DNA of 64,000 bases, from contig NC_086360.1 in NCBI RefSeq assembly GCF_036324505.1, forward strand, positions 8,414,293-8,478,292, read 5' to 3'. Each line of letters begins with the position of its first letter. The stretch's first letter is position 1. This stretch comes from Eleginops maclovinus (lineage: Eukaryota; Chordata; Actinopteri; Perciformes; Eleginopidae). The translations under genes and the position numbers were made by a program. A model generated the notes under the pieces. That model made no database searches. It was not told where the DNA came from and was given only the letters and a program-made list of their open reading frames with translations. Of this stretch, positions 35,485-48,350 are shown in pieces.

Positions 35485-36184
35485 ATGATGCAAAAGGCTT
35501 TTCTGAAGGTAAAAGAAGGATTCTTTGTGGCAGTCAAAAGGACCTCTGCAGCTGGACTGCAATTGTGTGTTGTCGAATTAAAAGAAGAAGGTACCATTTT
35601 TAAAAACATTTTTATAATGAAAACACCTTTATTTCCAAATAACTGAATACCCACAGCAGAGAGTGGCTACATTTAATATACTCTTTGAATGGTATTTAAT
35701 ATAATGATACAAAGCTAATCTGTTCTTTCTCTTTTGTGCTTAGCACGTTCAGTGAAAATATGGACACGTACAAGAGGAGAGGAAATTCATATTGCTTTCA
35801 GTTTCCTGAGCACAGATGGCCACTATTCCCCAAAGGTGAAAGAAAAAAAGCTGCAGGTAGATATAAACCTCTAACAACAGCGACATATTTATATACAGTA
35901 TGTTAAACTGGTGTGGAATCAAAGCATAGACATTGTATTTTGTGTGTTCACAGTTGGAGAGGATTGCCTCTGTTACTCCAATCACTGAAACGATGAAAGA
36001 CCCTGACGATGAAACCTACTGGTTTCAGAAGGTTGACCTAAAGCTCAACGAACATTACGGCCTGCGGTCCGTGGTCAATCCTGGTCAATACCTCAGTAAA
36101 TTGGAAGATCTCACGAAAGAAACCACTGTGTTCTGCCTCAGTGAAGACAGTCAGGCATGCGCTGAGCTCACACAAGAAGTGTGA
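35485..36184 (+). CDS. Candidate divergent IL-1-family ligand (three coding exons)
   Basis: Coding exons are 35485-35590, 35744-35856 and 35954-36184. Non-coding exons are inferred at about 34803-34879 and from 36296. The protein is 149 aa, leaderless, and about the size of a bare IL-1 beta-trefoil. The two coding introns have phases 1 and 0, the same as the last two introns of il1b in this window, and they fall at matching places (KEE|ARSV against PRK|VFLN; KKLQ|LERI against LHLE|TLED). Segment S112-V-x2-P116-x2-Y119-L-S121-K resembles the IL-1 signature with K replacing T. GLQLCVVEL (24-32) parallels MELHAVTL of IL-1 beta. Overall identity is low, so the family call is an inference. Alternatives are another beta-trefoil or an unrelated orphan. 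The gene itself is well supported by splice sites and promoter. Confidence 0.7.
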
Positions 36185-36594
36185 AGGTATGTTTTTCATG
36201 ATTCTGACCAAAATGAAACCATATTACATCTACTTTTAACTAACCTGGTTTGAATGACCCTGACCATTTTTTTTTTCATATTGTTTGTTCTGCAGAAACC
36301 AACAACACCTTTGACACGGAAACAGCAACCTTGCCTGCTGGGTGGGATGAGTTTCTTGGCAACAGGCAGAGAGTGAATTTATTTAGATAATGTGTAATTC
36401 TTTGGGGGCTGTGTGTCTTAAACTTAACTCTATACTTTTCGATGAAGCTATCCCACTAGTAAATTCAGTTTAACTTTTAACATTCTGTTATGTTTTAGGG
36501 TTATGCTAATTCCAACTTCTTTATACCCGGGTAAATGAATCTACTGCTATGCATCTTGGGCTTTAAGAAGAAGAAGAAGAATCTAGTAGTACTA

Positions 36595-36795
36595 GGATGG
36601 GTGGGCAGTTATTGTGCAGCGCCCGGGGAGCAATGGGGAGGTGGGATTGGAGGTGTCCAGTGCCTTGCTCCACCACAGCAGGGCCTAGAAGGTGAACTGG
36701 GACCTCTCCAAGTAGCAGTCCACTTTCCATATTTCAAGTCTGTTTGGGGACTTGAACTGGCGACCCCAGCCCCTACTGACTGAGCCACTGCTGGA
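36595..36795 (-). mobile_element. tRNA-derived SINE (V-SINE-like)
   Basis: The minus strand has a tRNA-like head (AGTGGCTCAGTCAGTAGGGG, then GGTCGCCAGTTCAAGTCCC). A body follows, ending in the widespread fish segment GGGCGCTGCACAATAACTGC. It lies within the presumed 3'UTR of the IL-1-like gene. Confidence 0.75.
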
Positions 36796-36812
36796 CAAAA
36801 GAAGAAACTCCT

Positions 36813-36885
36813 GCGATGGCTGGGAATCAAACCCAGGTCAACTGCTTTGAAGGCAGCTAAGCTCACTACTTTGTTGTTGTCGCCA
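36813..36885 (-). repeat. tRNA-like relic
   Basis: On the minus strand a perfect T-arm hairpin (CTGGG, loop, CCCAG; 36820-36836) and an anticodon-type hairpin (36841-36857, loop CTTCAAA) can be drawn. No matching 7-bp acceptor stem is present. It is probably the head of a decayed SINE. Confidence 0.45.
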
Positions 36886-37524
36886 TGAGAACCATGCATC
36901 AAACTTAGAAAATCTGTCGTTTTTTAGTTTAGCTTAAGAGGAACAACATTTTTTTTTTGAGATTTGGAGATTCACTTGACCGGAAATATACATATATATA
37001 CATTGTAAAGTACCTAAAACTTCCAGACAAATGTAATACAAAGCAAAAGTGCACTTACTGTATCTCTGAAATGTAATGTCTTTTTTTTTAGTTAGAAACT
37101 ACCTCTTGGGGAAACTTAGCCTCAAATTTGTACAGTACTGAATAAATGTGAGTTATATTTATGGAGTAATGTTGATTAAAGTGTCTCACAGAAGAATCAA
37201 ACCATCCAGTTGTCTTTGTTGTATTTTTTTTCTTGCAAGGAAGTTCAGTCAGTCATTAGAGAGGCCCTACTATGCTTTTTTATATTTCTCCCTTTCCTGC
37301 AGTGTGTTGAATAGTTTTTTGTGCATTTAAAGAATAGTGCCCCTTTATTCATGTTTGGGGGATGGGTACCAATGATGCCTATGCCAGTTTGTTATCCAGA
37401 CATGATGTTTTCTATTGTTTCTCTTTAAAAATGGTAAAGATTTTTTTTCATTTTCATTAAGAAATACAGCCATTTCTGAACACTCTCAACCAGCGGTGGA
37501 ATCTGCCGGTGTCCTGCTCTTCAT

Positions 37525-38200
37525 CAGAATCAGAATCAGAAATACGTTATTTATCCCAAATTGGGAAATGTTTACATTACGGCAGCAAAATACAATGCAA
37601 TATGAAGCATAGCAAAACATTTGAAATAAAAATAAGAAATATACAGATAGTAAATAGTGCAATTTAATGGAATATTAAATGAAAATATAATATAAATGTA
37701 CAATGTAAAGTGTAAGTGTAAGTGTAAAGTGTGCATGTTATGTCCAGTTAACAGAGAGAGGCTGTGGAGCAGGGAGTTGTCTGCCAGCCAGAGGGGAATT
37801 ATTGTACAGGGTTATGGCAGTACAGACAGGAATGTTCTCCTGTACCTGTCCTTGTGACAGCGGAGCTGGAGCAGTCTGTTGGAGGAGCTCCGATGTCCTT
37901 CCAGCTGCAGGTGGAGAGGGTGGGTGGGGTTATCGATGATGGACAACAGTTGGTTCAGAGTCCTACTCTCCACCACAGCTTCAAAAGGGTCCAGTTTGAT
38001 GTTGATGACAGAGCCAGCTTTCTTATTCAGTTTGTTGATTCTGCTGGTGTCACCGGCTCTGAGGTTGCCCTTCTAGTAAACAGCATCAGTGTTGGCTCTC
38101 CAGTTCAGTCCGTTGCTAGGTGCACTCCCAGGTACTTCTAGTCCTCCACAACGGCCACATCCTCTCCGAAGATGCAGGGGCACCAGCCAGACAGATACAT
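37525..38200 (-). mobile_element. LINE 3' fragment
   Basis: It starts with repeated CAGAAT units and TTTATCCCAAATTGGGAAAT, the antisense of a common fish LINE 3' end. It continues into antisense coding sequence of the post-RT region (GTGCACTCCCAGGTACTT near 38120 matches 28110-28130 in type). It is broken by stops in all frames. Confidence 0.7.
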
Positions 38201-41200
38201 AATTAATACTCAAACAAGATACAGGCCCTCCTACAGACACGCTTAAGGATACATGATCAAAAACAGCTCTAACATGCTTCATCAACAGCAACTGCAACAA
38301 CTACTGTTCAAAGTTTTTGTTTAGTAGTCTGTGATCAACAGACAGTTGCTACAAAAGCATTTGAAGAGGAAATATTGTTTTATGTTCAGACACATTTGTG
38401 GTTGAAGCTCAGAGCACCTCAACACCACTTCACACTTGTTTCTAAAGACTGCGGTGACTGGCCTAGCTTTATTAATATTAAAAGGTTGTATTGGGAAATG
38501 ATGCCATTGAAAACATGTGGGTGATCTATTTATACCAAACAGCAATACAAATCCACAGTATACAAGCTTTTTATGTTTTTAAGACACACAATCATAGATC
38601 CTCTCTGTTTATAGTTTAATAAATCCCTTAGAGGTACATTATTGCTTCACTTCAACAGATTATATTACGGTTGCTTTTATGCTTTTATGCCAGAGATTCA
38701 CACCTTGATCCCTTCACCTCCCCCTGTTGCATCACCCTTATTCCAGTTGTATCAAACTGGATGATAACTCTCTCACTATAAACCTCTCAAAAAAGCTAAA
38801 TGAGCTACATAGTATGTGACATGAACATTGGAAGTCCTCCAAATTTCAAGTTTTGTGCAAATACACAACTCATTTTTTGTGTTGGTTATCTTTGTTGTGC
38901 ATGTTTCTCTTATTTTCTTCTTGTCATTTCCACATATCAGATAACCTACAGCTGTCCAAAAATATGCCTGTCAAGTGCAAACAACACACAATGCAAGTCT
39001 AATCTGCTCTTTCTCAATGTAATATTAAGAAAGGTCTTAATATGGAAAGTTCTATTTTTAAATCATGGTACTTTATCCTCACTCACTGACAGGATTGCTG
39101 CTTAGCATGTAAGTGTCATGCTGTCACTAACAGCAGTTTATTCCAAGAATACTCATCTAAGAACAATGTGATATATTATATTACATTAATTTGGCTGGCA
39201 CCACAGCCACGTGTCCACTTTTTTTCCAGTTCCGCCTAACTGGACAACTTTAACATCATCCTCAAGAAACCCTAACATGTTGGAGTAATGTGCTGCAGTT
39301 CAAAAACTGTGCAAAAAATAAAAACAAAAATATGCAAATGAAGAAAAATCTTCAAGCTAAATGGGCGGCATTTAGAAAACACTCACACACAAAGAATTGT
39401 TTACTTAAGCTGCTGCGTAAGTAAAACACTGGAGACCAGGACGCTTGTTGAAGATAGCTTACCTAGTAATATCAGAAGGAATCACATTGTTAAAATAAGC
39501 CAATAAAACTTACATTTTAGGTAGCTTTCCAACAACAGGGACAATTGGCCAACGTTATAATCCCCAAACATCAACAAGCGCTCCAGTCCCAGCTGTGTGC
39601 ATCACTTTTAAGTGTCGCTGCTTCTGTTGTGTTTTAAGCTTTGTGCAGTACTTCCAGGGTTTTGCGTATGCAGCACTTTTAATAAACACTGCGTTTTGTG
39701 TCAAGTTGGGGAACATTTTTAAATGCTGTGTGTGTGTTGTTTGAGAAGATTATGATTCATTTGAATGTGTTTTGGGACATTTGTGTTTTTATATTTGCAT
39801 CGTTTCTCCTAATGGAAATGTACTCTGCAGTTTTGTGTGTTTCTGTATTTTACTTGCTACAAAAATAATATAAACTTTGTTTAGTTTCTGAGTATGTCCG
39901 AGTTAGCACAGCAAAAAGTACAACAGTGTCAGATTGGTATGTACAGTACAAGGTCGACAGGAAGGGAGCCAGTGATCATTGATAAAGTGAGTACATGTGA
40001 ACTTACTGACATTTGTAGCTAGTACAGACAGCATTGCATGAGAATCCAAAGTGAACAGAAAGGAGGCAGGTAAATACAGTCATGTTCAGGTGTTGGAAGT
40101 GGAAAAGCAAAAGGCATTGAGCAAGATTTGCGATTTGGCAATGACCAGGGGAAAAGAGGCTGGTGTACAGTTGTGGCCTGGTGATTTGGGAACAATATCA
40201 TAGTTTAAAGGGCGATATGGTGATGAGGTTAATATCGAGGGCAAAGAATGCAAAAAAAGCTTAAAACAAATACAGGTGCCTGAAGTAGTGGAGATGAAGC
40301 TGAAGACAGGGACAGAGTAAATAAAAAAAACTGTTGCAGATGTTGCAGTGAAAGGCTGAGGCCGAGAATTGCATTAGTTTTGCCAGCATTTGATCATAAA
40401 AACAAAATACTTAGCAAATTATATTTTGACTTACTGAGTAGAAGACAGTACGTTTAAAAAATAATGATGATTTGGTTAGAAACCCAAAATATGGTCTGTT
40501 GTTAACACATGCTCTAGATATTACAAAAATGTTTGGATACGTCAGTATTTGTGAATTGGGTGAGTTTCTTAAGCTTTTCTGTCTTAAAATACAATGGATG
40601 CTAACGAGTAGCTAACATGTAGACGACTCATCGCCATCACACCGAACATTAGCCACCTTTAGCTTAGTGGCAGTATTCTTTGTTTATTCATAGCCCAACA
40701 TTTATTTTTCACTTCTACCAATTGTAATAACTTTTTTTCAAAGTGCTTTTCATTTGTGAAGATTAAGAAGAAAACATGTAAGCATTATAAACAATTGTTT
40801 GCCACAGAGCTGACTTCCCATAATCAAAAAATTACATCCAATTGGTTTTTGTTGAGGGATCAAACGCAATGCTTACTTTGTTATTGGCCAACAAAACTGA
40901 GCTCCCTGAAGCCTGACATGGTAATGCTGTCTCCTTTAAAACATAACAAGTTGCCTAGATTGTACTGAGCCTTCACGATACACAGAAATTATCTTGTTCT
41001 GCTAGTAAGCAGTCAGTTTGAAGTCACACCTCTGTGTAGAGGAGGGAGTGTGACAAGTGAATTTCCTCCATAAAATATTTTACTAGGGAGGAGGTTTCTT
41101 AAATATGAACAAGGCGTGCACACTGGTGTAATTGCACAGCAGTTTAGTCATATCCTGTCTGATAACCATAAGATAAATGATGAAAGAACAGAACTTAAAT

Positions 41201-41900
41201 AACTTTTAAGTTATAAATAGCTTGTCAGACAAGTCAGAGATCACACTCATTTGGCAATTTAAAGGGCCTAGCTTTAGCCAAAAATAATGAAGTCAAGCAA
41301 CTCTACAATAACTGTTATTATCATAATTATTAACTTTTTGGGTAAAACTGTTTGTTCCAGTCTTCAGATTCTAGTCAAATTGATTTTTTACTGCATTTTT
41401 AAAACTGTTTAATTAATAATAATTTACTATTTTGAGTAAGTAACAGAAGGAAATATCCTCACAGCAACATTGACTCATAACATTGTCAGAAACCCACAAA
41501 TAATGTGCCATGTTTTCCCCTTTTTTGTCATTCGTTGCCACTGATCAGTGTGTCCCTGATTGTAATGACGAAAAAATTGGATCTGAGTTAGTCTGGGGGT
41601 AGGGTGGCAATCTTCAGGCCTTAAAATACTATTGCACCAATCCAAGAGCAAAAATGGAGTGCTCTCTTGCCAAACTTGCATATTGAGGATGGAATCAAGG
41701 TCTGCTCACATTGTTCTGTTATGTTGGTGCAAGCATTTGCTTCAATGACTCACTCTGCACCCCCAATACCCAACGTGCAAGAACGTGTAATAAATTACCC
41801 TCAAGGGTGCATTTCCATTACTTGAAAATAAGATGGCCCCCTTCATGCTCCTACATGCGTTCATGCAGTGGGAACACCAAACAGATTGTGAGGCCCCTAA
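38200..41900. other. Intergenic region without recognisable genes
   Basis: This is AT-rich sequence with short, domain-free open frames only. I see no splice-linked exon series, no transposase or reverse transcriptase motif and no structured RNA. Confidence 0.5.
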
Positions 41901-41929
41901 CACTCAGATCTACTTAACATAGTAAACAA

Positions 41930-43189
41930 GTCCCTCCACTCAAGGGTATTTCCACTGGCCCTGAAAACTGCAGTAATTAAACCACTCTTAAAAAAGCATA
42001 ATCTAGACACTTCCGTAATGAATAATTACTGGCCGATATCAAACCTCCCATTTGTAGGTAAAATGATTGAAATGGTTGTTTGTCAACAGCTGAGTCATTT
42101 TAGGCTTTTAAATAACTGTTTTGATGTGTTCCAGCCAGGTTTTCAACCGCACCACAGCACTGAAACTGCTCTTGCTAAAGTCTTCAATGACATCCACTTA
42201 AACACCGATAATGGCAGAATCTCAGTGTTAGTATTATTGGATCTCAGTGCTGCATTTGACACTGTTGACCACAACATACTGCTAGACCGTCTAGAAAACT
42301 GGGTTGGAGTTTCGGCGACAGTTCTACATTGGTTTGAATCTTACTTAAAGGACAGGAAAAACTTGGTCTCTATAGGCAGCTACACATCAAAGTTGACAGA
42401 TATGACATGTGGGGTTCCTCAAGGCTCCATCTTTGGACTTCTTTTTAATATCTACATGCTACCACTGGCTCATATAATAAAGAACAACGAGATTTTATCA
42501 CAGCTATGCAGATGACACTCAAATGTATATAACAATTTCACCAGGAGACTATGCCTCAATTAAAACACTGATTAAGTGCATTGAGCAAGTCAATGACTGG
42601 ATGAGTAAGAACTTTCTCCAATTAAACAAAGACAAAACAGAGGTTATGGCTTTTGGATCAAAGGAGGAAAGAATAAAAGTCAGCGCAGAGCTTCAGTCGT
42701 TAAAGCTCAATACAACAAATAAGGCAAGAAATCTAAGTCTGACATCATTGCCAAAAACACAAACAACTCCCGTGCCTTGTTTGCTACCGATGAGAGACTA
42801 ACAAACCCCCCAGTGTCAGTAGCCTCTGAATTTCAATCCACCAGGGCCTGCAATGAATTTGCCTCCTTCTTCACTGACAAAATTCAGAAAATCAGACAGG
42901 CAGTCGGTGTTTCTGTATCAGGTACAGCAAATGTGTTGTCCTTATGTCCACTTAAAATCAATTCAAACACCATGACACAATTCCATCAGATTAATGATAA
43001 AGACCTAGAGGACATTATTCAACATCTGAAGTCCTCCTCCTGCTGCCTTGATATTATACCTACAAGCTTTTTCATAGCATGTCCTCAGAGCTACTTCATA
43101 TAGTAAACAGGTCTCTTCACTCAGGTGTATTTCCAGAGGCCCTGAAAACTGCAGTAATTAAACCGCTCTTAAAAAAGACTAATCTAGAC
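41930..43189 (+). mobile_element. LINE (L2-like) reverse transcriptase fragments, rearranged
   Basis: The first part (41930-42720) encodes RT motifs: NYWPISNLPFVGK, FQPGFQPHHSTETAL, LLDLSAAFDTVDH, GVPQGS and, after a frameshift near 42500, YADDTQM and FLQLNKDKTEVM. The second part (42777-43189) encodes the segment that normally precedes the RT (FASFFTDKI..., SELLHIVNRSLHSG, KPLLKK). It therefore repeats the 5' portion after the 3' portion. Two truncated copies or a rearrangement are joined here. It ends abruptly where the hAT begins. Confidence 0.85.
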
Positions 43190-43688
43190 CAGGGGTGGCC
43201 AATCCGCGGCTCTCGAGCCGCATGCAGCTCTTTGCCCAGTCTCATGCGGCTCCTCAGTACATATGGAATTTTAATTGTGTGGGGTTTTTTTGCGCATATG
43301 TATCCAGGTTCAAATAGGGTTAACGACACACAAGTTCCAGGCCAATCGTTACACAGAGTTTTCGACACAGAAGTGCTTTAGCCAATCAGAATGCAGATCC
43401 TGCAGTTCAGGGGGCGGGTTCTACTGCACTCGCGATGTGACAGGGAAGGGAGAGATCTGCTTCTGAACACAAAGGAACGCCAGAGCGTGAGCTTAGATCT
43501 GAAGCCACGCAGTTTGTCAGATGAGGAGAGGAGGTTTTCTTTTTTGCCTTGCATTTTAATGTTCAGCTCATTGAGGTGCTTAAAGATGTCAGCCAAATAC
43601 GCGAGTTTTACCCACCATTGTTCATCTGCGAGCAGCTCTGCATATGCATTTTTCTCTTCTGTCAAGAAAACTCTGAGTTCTTCTCTTA

Positions 43689-44051
<363 letters not shown>

Positions 44052-44199
44052 TGGTGGCAGCGGAATGCACGTTGAAAAAATCGTAAGCATTAACTTGGAA
44101 AAGTGAAAGTTTGAACTAGCCAGCACGCTAGCCTGACGGAAGACGGCAGCACAGCTACCTGCGATCGCGCCAAAAGACGGCTAGTGCTAGCTGACAGCA

Positions 44200-47100
44200 A
44201 TGGAAGGGCTAAAACCTCCGGGAAATTTGGATTTGGACTCCAGCAATTTGGCGAAGACATGGAAAAGTTGGAAAGAGGAGTTCACACTGTATGCAGACCT
44301 TACCATTCCAGATGCCGACGAGACCATGAAAGTCAAGCTATTCAATTACCTCATCGGAGAAAAAGGCAGAGAACTTAAGACAACTTTGCCAACCAGTGCT
44401 AGCGCTTCAGCAAAGACCACATTGACTTCAGTGATCAAGCAGTTTGAGGAATACTGCAACCCCAAGGTAAACGAGACTGTGGAAAGATACAGATTCTTCG
44501 TGAGAAACCAAGGATTAGATGAAAACGTAGACAGCTATGTAACAGACTTGAGAGTGCTTGCTAGTACTTGCCGTTTTGGGGAAATGAGATATTCATTGAT
44601 AAGAGATCGACTTGTGTGTGGCACAAATAGCTCAGCACTGAGGGAGAGATTACTTAGGGAAGATGATCTGACTCTTGATAAATGCCTGCACATATGTAGA
44701 GCTTCAGAGCTGTCAAGGGAGAATAGCAAAACCCTTCAAGGACGGACAGTGGAGGAAGTACATGCACTGAAACAAGCAGAAGAAAGACAAAAAGACAATG
44801 AGATACTGTGCAAGTTTTGTGGAAGAACACACGAGAAGAATAAGAAAAAATGCCCAGCTTTCGGAAAAAAGTGTAAAAAGTGTGGAAAGGAAAACCATTT
44901 TGCAGCTCAGTGCAGATCTAGACAAGAGAGCAGTTGGAAAACTAAGAAAGTGCATACAGTTACAGAGCAGACCAGTGACAGTGACTCTTATGAGGATGTC
45001 AACTGTATAACTGAAGTAAATGGAGAGGTTGAACATGTAAACCAGGTTAAAGACAGCCACAGTCAGAGCCAGCAGCTCTTTGCGAGAATGAAGATGGGTG
45101 AAAAGTTAGTTAACTTCCAGATAGACTGTGGGGCCACCTGTAATATCATCCCCATTGATCTACTAAACCCAGACACAAAGTTAGAGCACACTGAGAAAGT
45201 CTTAGTGATGTATAACAAGACCAAGTTGACTCCTCTGGGTACATGTAAGGTTAAGGTCAGAAACCCCAGAAATAACAAGCTGTACAGACTGGAGTTTCAA
45301 GTGGTTGACCAGAGTAGCAGAATCCCTCTACTGGGCAGAAAAGCCAGCGAGGCAATGAAGTTGATAAAGATACAGTACGAGAACATTCTGGCTATAGACA
45401 GCATAGTGACGAAAGAGCTGAGCCCAGTGACGAAGGCAGCAGGTGGCAAACACATGACCATGGACAAAATCAAAGAGGAGTTTGAGGATGTTTTCACCGG
45501 AGTTGGCTGCATGGAAGGTGAATATAGAATAGAGATAAATGACAGAGTACCGCCAGTGAAACTGCCAAAGCGAAGAGTGCCCGTGGCTATGATGACACCT
45601 CTACAAGAGGAACTCAAAGATTTAGAGAGAAGACACATAATCACACCAGTGGAACGCAGCACTGACTGGATCAGTAGCATGGTAACGGTGAGAAAACCTA
45701 ATGGGAAACTGAGGATCTGTATAGACCCAAAACCTCTGAATCGAGCACTTAAAAGAAGTCACTATCCACTCCCAACTTTAGATGACATCCTGCCGGAAAT
45801 GTCAAAGGCAAAAGTTTTCACAGTCTGCGATGTGAAGCAAGGCTTCTGGCACGTCAAACTAGAAGAGAAGTCGAGCTACCTTACCACATTCGCCACCCCA
45901 TTCGGTCGCTTCCGTTGGTTAAGGATGCCAATGGGAATAAGTCCAGCACCAGAAGTGTTCCAAAGAAAGCTCATGCAGGCCCTGGAGGGTCTCCCAGGAA
46001 TCTACATCATAGCAGATGATGTGTTGATCACAGGGGAAGGAAAAACACAAGAGGAGGCAGAAAAGGACCACGATGAGAAAGTCAGACGTTTTCTAATCAG
46101 GTGCAGAGAGCGCAACATCAAGCTGAACGCTGACAAATTAAAGCTCAGACAAAAAGAGGTACCCTACATTGGTCATCTGCTGACGGCCGAGGGACTGAGG
46201 ATTGACCCAGACAAGGTAGCCTACGGGCAATCAGAGAAATGCCACAGCCAACCGACGTGAAAGGGGTACAGAGACTAGTTGGGATGGTCAACTATCTTTC
46301 TAAGTTCTATAACCACCTTTCAGATGACTGTGAGATTCTGAGACAACTCACACGCAAGGAAAACATGTGGGAATGGACAGACATCCAAGAAGGGGCGTTT
46401 CAAAGACTGAAAGAAAAAATCGCTAAAGCACCAGTCCTACAGTACTACAACAAGGAAGAGGAGCTGACACTTCAATGTGATGCATCAGACACAGGACTTG
46501 GGGCCGCCCTGACACAGAAAGGTAAACCGGTAGCATTTGGTAGTAGAGCACTTACACCAACTGAAAAGGGCTATGCCCAAATAGAAAAAGAATGTTTAGC
46601 AATAGTATTTGGGATGGAAAAGTTCCATCAGTATACTTATGGCAGGGAAGTCACAGTACAAAGCGACCACAAGCCCCTTGAGAATATACACAGGAAGCCA
46701 TTACTTAGTGCACCTAAGAGACTGCAGAGAATGCTACTCAGACTGCAGCAGTATGATATTAATGTAACATATGTTCCAGGCAAGGATATGCTACTAGCAG
46801 ACACACTGAGTAGAGCGTACTTACCGGAGAGCACTAAGGGAGAGAGTGAGACAGATATAGAGACTGTGAACATGGTCAGCTACCTACCCATTTCAGCAGA
46901 GAGGCTGAGCGCCATCAGGGCTGCAACGAAAGATGACATGAAGTTACAGAGTGCAGCAAATAGAATACTGTCAGGGTGGCCCAAGAGGAAAAATGACTTA
47001 CCAAGTGACATCAGACACTACCACACTTTCCAAGATGAACTGAGTTTCCAGGACGGCATAGTGTTCCGAGGTGACAGAGCTGTGATACCTGACGCACTCA

Positions 47101-48047
47101 GGGTGGACCTCACTCACAGGATCCACTCCTCTCACCTGGGAGTAGAAGGATGTCTGAGGCGAGCGAGGGAGTGTGTTTACTGGCTTGGAATGAATGAGGA
47201 GATCAAGACCTTCATCTCCAAATGTGACATATGTAGGTCAGTGGACCCAAAGCAACAAAGAGAGACACTACACCCACATTCCATGGCCAACAGACCCTGG
47301 GCCGAGGTGGGAACAGACCTTTTCTCCTTTCACAATAAAGACTATCTGATAACAGCAGATTATTATTCAAACTTTTGGGAGGTTGATTATCTACCTGACA
47401 CTAAGAGCAATACAGTGATCAGAAAACTCAAGGCCCACTTTGCACGACAAGGGATTCCTGACACTGTTATCTCAGATAACGGACCCCAGTATGCCTCTCT
47501 AGAGTTTCAGCACTTCAGCCAGAAGTGGGGCTTTGAACACAGGACATCATCGCCAGGATACCCGCAGAGTAATGGGAAGGCGGAGTCAGCGGTAAAGACA
47601 GCCAAGCACCTGATGCTGAAGGCTGCAGCAGCAAGACAGGATCCGTATTTGGCCATGTTAGATCATCGCAACACACCGAGCCAGGGCCTCAACACAAGCC
47701 CGGCACAGAGACTCCTGAGCAGGAGGACCAGGACCCTGCTTCCCACAAACGACACTCTGCTGAAGCCAGAGGTAACACACAACGAACAGGGACTGAAACA
47801 CAACAGACAAAGACAGGTGAGCCATAGATCATATGAGGTGCAGTTAGAGTCAGGAGGGGTTGTGAGACGAAATCGTCGTCACCTCAGACATAATCACACC
47901 GTGCTCACACCAACACGAAACGCACCCCCACCAACAGTGACTGAGGCGGCCGTACGGCCAGATGGCCCAGTACAGAACCAAGACAAGATCACCAGGTCAG
48001 GTCGACAAGTTGTCATGCCACACTACCTGACGGACTATGTTCAGTGA
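44200..48047 (+). pseudogene. Ty3/Gypsy gag-pol, one frameshift
   Basis: The first frame (44200-46260, 686 codons) encodes Gag, a CCHC knuckle (C225, C228, H233, C238), a protease with D309 in IDCGAT, and the RT with D544 and the IADDV motif (D606, D607). The second frame (to 48047) encodes RNase H (CDASDTG), the HHCC finger, an integrase triad D360, D413, E449 of its own numbering (DD35E), and a C-terminal tail. The frames meet at about 46220-46240, inside the RT-to-RNase H connection, where a single-base indel is enough to explain the shift. Frameshifts between gag and pol are normal, but one here is a lesion (or an assembly error). The mag/SURL-type (K02A2.6-like) integrase suggests that lineage. 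Confidence 0.9.
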
Positions 48048-48155
48048 TTGGAGTATGGACAAAGAACAAAAAAAAAAAAGAAAAAAAGAAATGAAAATGA
48101 TGTTTTGAACTGATACCTTAGGAAAGAGACTAACTTTAAAAAAGAAAAAGAAAGA

Positions 48156-48350
48156 TGTAACAATAGGATTGTTTAATTAAGTACAGTTGTACGGGGGACC
48201 GATTTCTATGTGACACCGCACTCGCGGACCAGTTCAGTTAATGTACAAGGCAGAGAGTGGATGCCTGGATGTAATAAAGTTCAAGTAAGCAAGACTGCTT
48301 TAATCGTCCATTATGTATAGTCCGGGTAGAGGCAGAACATAAATGAAACA
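48156..48350 (+). repeat. 3' LTR
   Basis: This is the 195-bp direct repeat of the 5' LTR, followed by the TCCAG target duplication. Confidence 0.95.

Larger units (their letters stand above)
36296..37160 (+). other. Probable 3'UTR exon of the IL-1-like gene
   Basis: The stop codon is followed after two bases by a GTATG donor (36187). The acceptor TTGTTCTGCAG ends at 36295. AATAAA at 37141 could end the transcript. The putative UTR contains a SINE and a tRNA-like relic. Confidence 0.45.

Noticed and set aside
36813..36885. A tRNA gene with TCA anticodon (selenocysteine-like)
   Set aside because: The T-arm and anticodon arm fold, but no acceptor stem pairs and the D-arm is poor. It sits next to a SINE and is best read as a tRNA-derived relic.
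46200..46260. Programmed frameshift in the Gypsy pol
   Set aside because: It lies in the RT-RNase H connection, not at a gag-pol boundary, and no slippery sequence with a hairpin is evident. A simple indel explains it.
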